From Sphaerulina vaccinii (taxonomy: Eukaryota > Ascomycota > Dothideomycetes > Mycosphaerellales > Mycosphaerellaceae): a stretch of 64,000 nt of DNA. The notes below the pieces were generated by a model, which was not told the origin of the DNA, ran no database searches, and worked only from the letters and a program-made list of their open reading frames with translations. The position numbers and the translations under genes are program-made. The stretch lies in the NCBI GenBank assembly GCA_022570795.1, contig JAKUDP010000013.1, positions 496,001-560,000 of the forward strand. Reading direction: 5' to 3'. Shown here piece by piece: positions 61,181 to 64,000 of the stretch (the first letter of the stretch is position 1; each line of letters opens with the position of its first letter).

Positions 61181-63539
61181 TCAATAGTGCTGCTCGTCAG
61201 ACCATGAATCCATGTGGAAGCCTTCCTCAAAGAGACTTGGTCCCAGATACGGTGGAGGCGTGCTGAAGGGAGTGGTGTCTTGGAAATGTTCGTTTGGTCG
61301 ATCCTCTTGGATTTCTGTTCGGCCAGGGATCTGGATGGGCAACGATCTTGCAGAGTATGCTGACGTTGACTGGTCTGGTCTATTCAGCAGTAGACTCATT
61401 GCCACAGTGCAGATGACTTCCTCCCTGCGTTCCTCCGACACTCCTGCGCGCGGGAACTGTATCTGCGCATGAAGTTCAGGGATCCGTGTAAGTGGGTTAC
61501 CGTTAAGGCGCAGTCTCCGAAGCCGTGGCAGACGTGTGAGCTCATACGGCAACGCATCGATTAAATTGTGTGAGACCGAAAGAAGTTCCAGCTTTGACAT
61601 ACGATGAATGTCGTCTGGTAGGCTGCTTATTTGGTTGGAATCCAGGTATAAACTTTGCAGATTGAAAAGGCTCAACACGGCAGTGGGAAACGCAACAAAT
61701 TTGTTAGATGCGAGGGAAAGACGCTTGATCGTGTCCGGATCGAACGTTGATCGAGGCCAAAGCGTGCTGTCAAGTTCAAGCAAACTTCGTGAAGTTGCAG
61801 CACCAGAATGGCACCATGGTAGAGGTACTTCCTTCAGAGCTTGATCAGACCATTCAATGTGTTCTTGACCCTGTAAGATCGCGTATCGAGCGTATCGAAG
61901 TGCCGTGACTGACGTTGCTAGTCTCGTCTGATCGATATCACCACGCAGCTCTACGCCATCGATGCTTATACGGAAGAGAACCATGCATAAGTTGGATGCT
62001 GACCGGTCTAACTCCGTGAAAGGTTTGCAGCAGGAAGCATCGCCATCAAAAGATCGGGACTGGCTACGCAGAGGTCGAAGCAACAGCTCTTTCCAGAAAC
62101 GTACGTTGGACGTCTGGAAAGTTGAAGAGCTCCTGAAGCGGTTGAATCCCTTCCCTGTTCTCTCTAGATCCACTGCAAGCTGCTCTCGAGCGTGCCTGTA
62201 TGATTCACGTTTAGAATCAAGGTAGTCCGTTCTACGAAGCCCCCCCTGCATTCGTCGAGACGCATGAGTATAGTATTCTGTGTGAGTGCGCCCGCGCGAA
62301 TCTCGTATTTCAAGGATATGCATGACGTGGTAGGCGGCAAGCCTGAAGACCGCCTCAAGTTCTTGTATAGCCGACTCGCACGTAATGCCCAGACTCAGAT
62401 TAGGCTCAAAACTCGCAGCGAGAGTTTCGCCATGAACGAGGCCTATGGTAGGCTCCGGTACAGGATTGGCCACCTCTTCTTCTAGATTATGTGATCTAGA
62501 TCCAGTAGTGACCAGCTCTTTGAGCACATGCTTGCTGCTTCGAAGACCGCGGATGAGCTCCGAGACACGAATCGGGAGCGCAACAACAGAGAGCAGTGAT
62601 AAGTGGCGTGGCGATATCTCCGAAAGCTCTGACCAGGCATGATCTCTCTCGATAGAGCTTTGGAACGATAACAATTCGGACCGCGTCTCGTTCCGTCGAT
62701 ACACCCACGTCTGCTGAAGTACTCTTTCAAATTGTGAGCGATTCACGCTCATCCGAGCAGCAGATCGGAAGGAGGCCTCGGGGAGGATAGATATTTGCAG
62801 TCGACCGTGAGTCCTGATTTCTTGATAGTCCTTCGCTAGTCGTGCGATGTCTTCCTCAACGCTATCGATTCGACTAGCCAAATCATGGTCCTGTGACAAG
62901 CGAGCATTGATGTGAGCCTCGAGATGCGCGGCCAAGGCCCCTGACTGCGTCCTGGAATCACTGTATACTCTTAGCCTTGTCTTTGTTCAGTCTGTGCACA
63001 TGGACTCACGACTGCAAGATCTGAACTTGCATCTCCCAGAGCACAACCTGCCATTGTAACTTCTCCAGGAATACGGGGAGGTCACTGTCCCCATGAAATG
63101 ACGTCGACTTCACATAATTGTCGAGCTCGCTGAACGTCAGTACAGCTGCAGTGAAGGCAACTACCAGCTGCTTGACGGAGATGATGCATGGCTGCGATGG
63201 CTGAGCTTGAGCCTTTTCAAGATGGCGTTGTAGTTCGTCCAGTACACTCTTGCTTGTTTGCACGCTTTGCTCAATGTTTGCGAGGCACTCCGCGGTTTCG
63301 GCGCCTGGATCAAGAACGTCAATTTCCTCACGTAGCGCCTGCACCGAAGTACAAATGCTAGTAGCCCGAGCATGCAGGCTCGCAATACACGACGTCACCC
63401 CAATCCGCTCGTCCTGCTCAATAAGTAGTGTCCGTTGAGCATGTAGGATGAACGTATTGTTTATGACATCGCCGTAGATGTCTCCATTGTGGACTGTCGC
63501 GAAGTCTCGGACCTCCAAGTTGCCGAATGTATGGCCCAT
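61181..63539 (-). CDS. Leucine-rich-repeat protein with a fungal STAND-like N-terminus
   Basis: Exons 63539-63010 and 62960-61181, with a 49-nt intron (GTGAGT...TACAG), give 769 residues. The N-terminus MGHTFGNLEVRDFATVHNGDIYG resembles the short N-terminal signature of fungal NLR-like and related receptors. The next ~170 residues are helical (ELQRHLEKAQAQ, VAFTAAVLTFSELDNYV). After a long unassigned middle, four or more leucine-rich repeats cover about 587-671 (LSLASNKFVAFP, LYLDSNQISSLP, LSVSHNLIDALP, LRLNGNPLTRIP). The tail has FSTPPPYLGPS. There is no NB-ARC or NACHT domain, so it is not a full NLR. A role in recognition or signalling is an inference from architecture. No lesion is seen. 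Confidence 0.78.
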
Positions 63540-64000
63540 GGCCCAAGCTGTACAAGGTTATAGCATATGGCTTGCGTATTTCCAGCTGGAAGCTGTTTCG
63601 ACTTCGGACAGGTCCATTCACTGCACAATCGAGGTTACTCGAGGCATGTCGAGTGAGGGCATCCGCCAGGCTGAGGTGAGACCGCATCTATTGCTGTCCA
63701 CCCCGCCACCATGCACGAAGCTCATGGTCGGCCAATACGAACTCTCTCCATCCCACCTCTCAAGAGCGAGACCCACTCCCGCACAAGGCAAGGACCAGAA
63801 GCCATAAGCCACACAGTACCATCTTTGCATAGTTGTATGTCGAATCACATTGGGAATTCGGAAGAATTCTCTATGACTCGAATTCGATATTCCGAAGTCT
63901 CTCTTTGGTATCCAGCTCCAGTTGCCACCCTCCGGACTCCGGACCTCCAGACCAGTCACAGTCCAGGTCAACAGCCAGATCGACATCGATGGAGCCCAAA
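63540..64000. other. Upstream region of the LRR gene to the window end
   Basis: About 460 bp. GAATTC occurs at three places with short inverted symmetry around 63868-63895. No supported gene; the LRR promoter should lie here. Confidence 0.45.

Overview
This window is nuclear DNA of a filamentous ascomycete, most likely a Dothideomycete of the Mycosphaerellales/Capnodiales type. The evidence is short 47-76 nt GT-AG introns with CTRAY-like branch sites, a fungal gene set (Kog1/raptor, Sed5, Tok1, QDE-1-type RNA-dependent RNA polymerase, HET, GST-AsaB, P450, DUF3425 bZIP), and several longer introns that share sequence and foldback structure, as expected of introner-like elements known from this group. 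The species cannot be fixed from the sequence. I saw no tRNA, rRNA, CRISPR or telomeric sequence.

Layout. 0-4.8 kb: the 3' part of the mitoribosomal factor Rsm22, a GST-AsaB fusion and an F-box protein, all intact. 4.9-8.1 kb: a short-chain dehydrogenase with two introner-like introns and an in-frame stop, an intact cupin and intact Mcr1. 8.8-18.1 kb: accessory genes that all look broken: a HET gene with two frame breaks, an ankyrin-type gene interrupted by a 368-bp inverted-repeat element with a 10-bp target duplication, an aminoglycoside-phosphotransferase-like gene with stops, an amidohydrolase with one stop, and a flavoprotein with a one-base shift. 18.5-23.3 kb: intact raptor. 23.9-25.2 kb: a strongly decayed HET relic. 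25.8-36.7 kb: bZIP factor, zinc alcohol dehydrogenase, a five-repeat Myb-like protein, eIF1, a small secreted protein, a tandem pair of small charged proteins, and a P450. 36.8-45.1 kb: RNA-dependent RNA polymerase and the Tok1 potassium channel, whose introns include two clear introner-like elements. 45.8-46.5 kb: a decayed membrane-protein gene. 46.8-58.3 kb: Sed5 and two very long disordered proteins. 58.7-63.5 kb: a chromate transporter broken in its signature motif, a small spliced gene, and an LRR protein.

The main message is a contrast. Roughly 30 kb of conserved genes is free of frameshifts and stops, while nine accessory genes in the same contig are disrupted by different kinds of lesion (nonsense codons, 1-nt indels, a short deletion, a transposon). 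That points to real pseudogene formation under relaxed selection rather than uniform sequencing error, although this needs reads or RNA to prove. The second notable signal is the family of structured introns in the dehydrogenase and Tok1 genes, in which the 5' splice site can pair with a CTTAC box near the 3' end.
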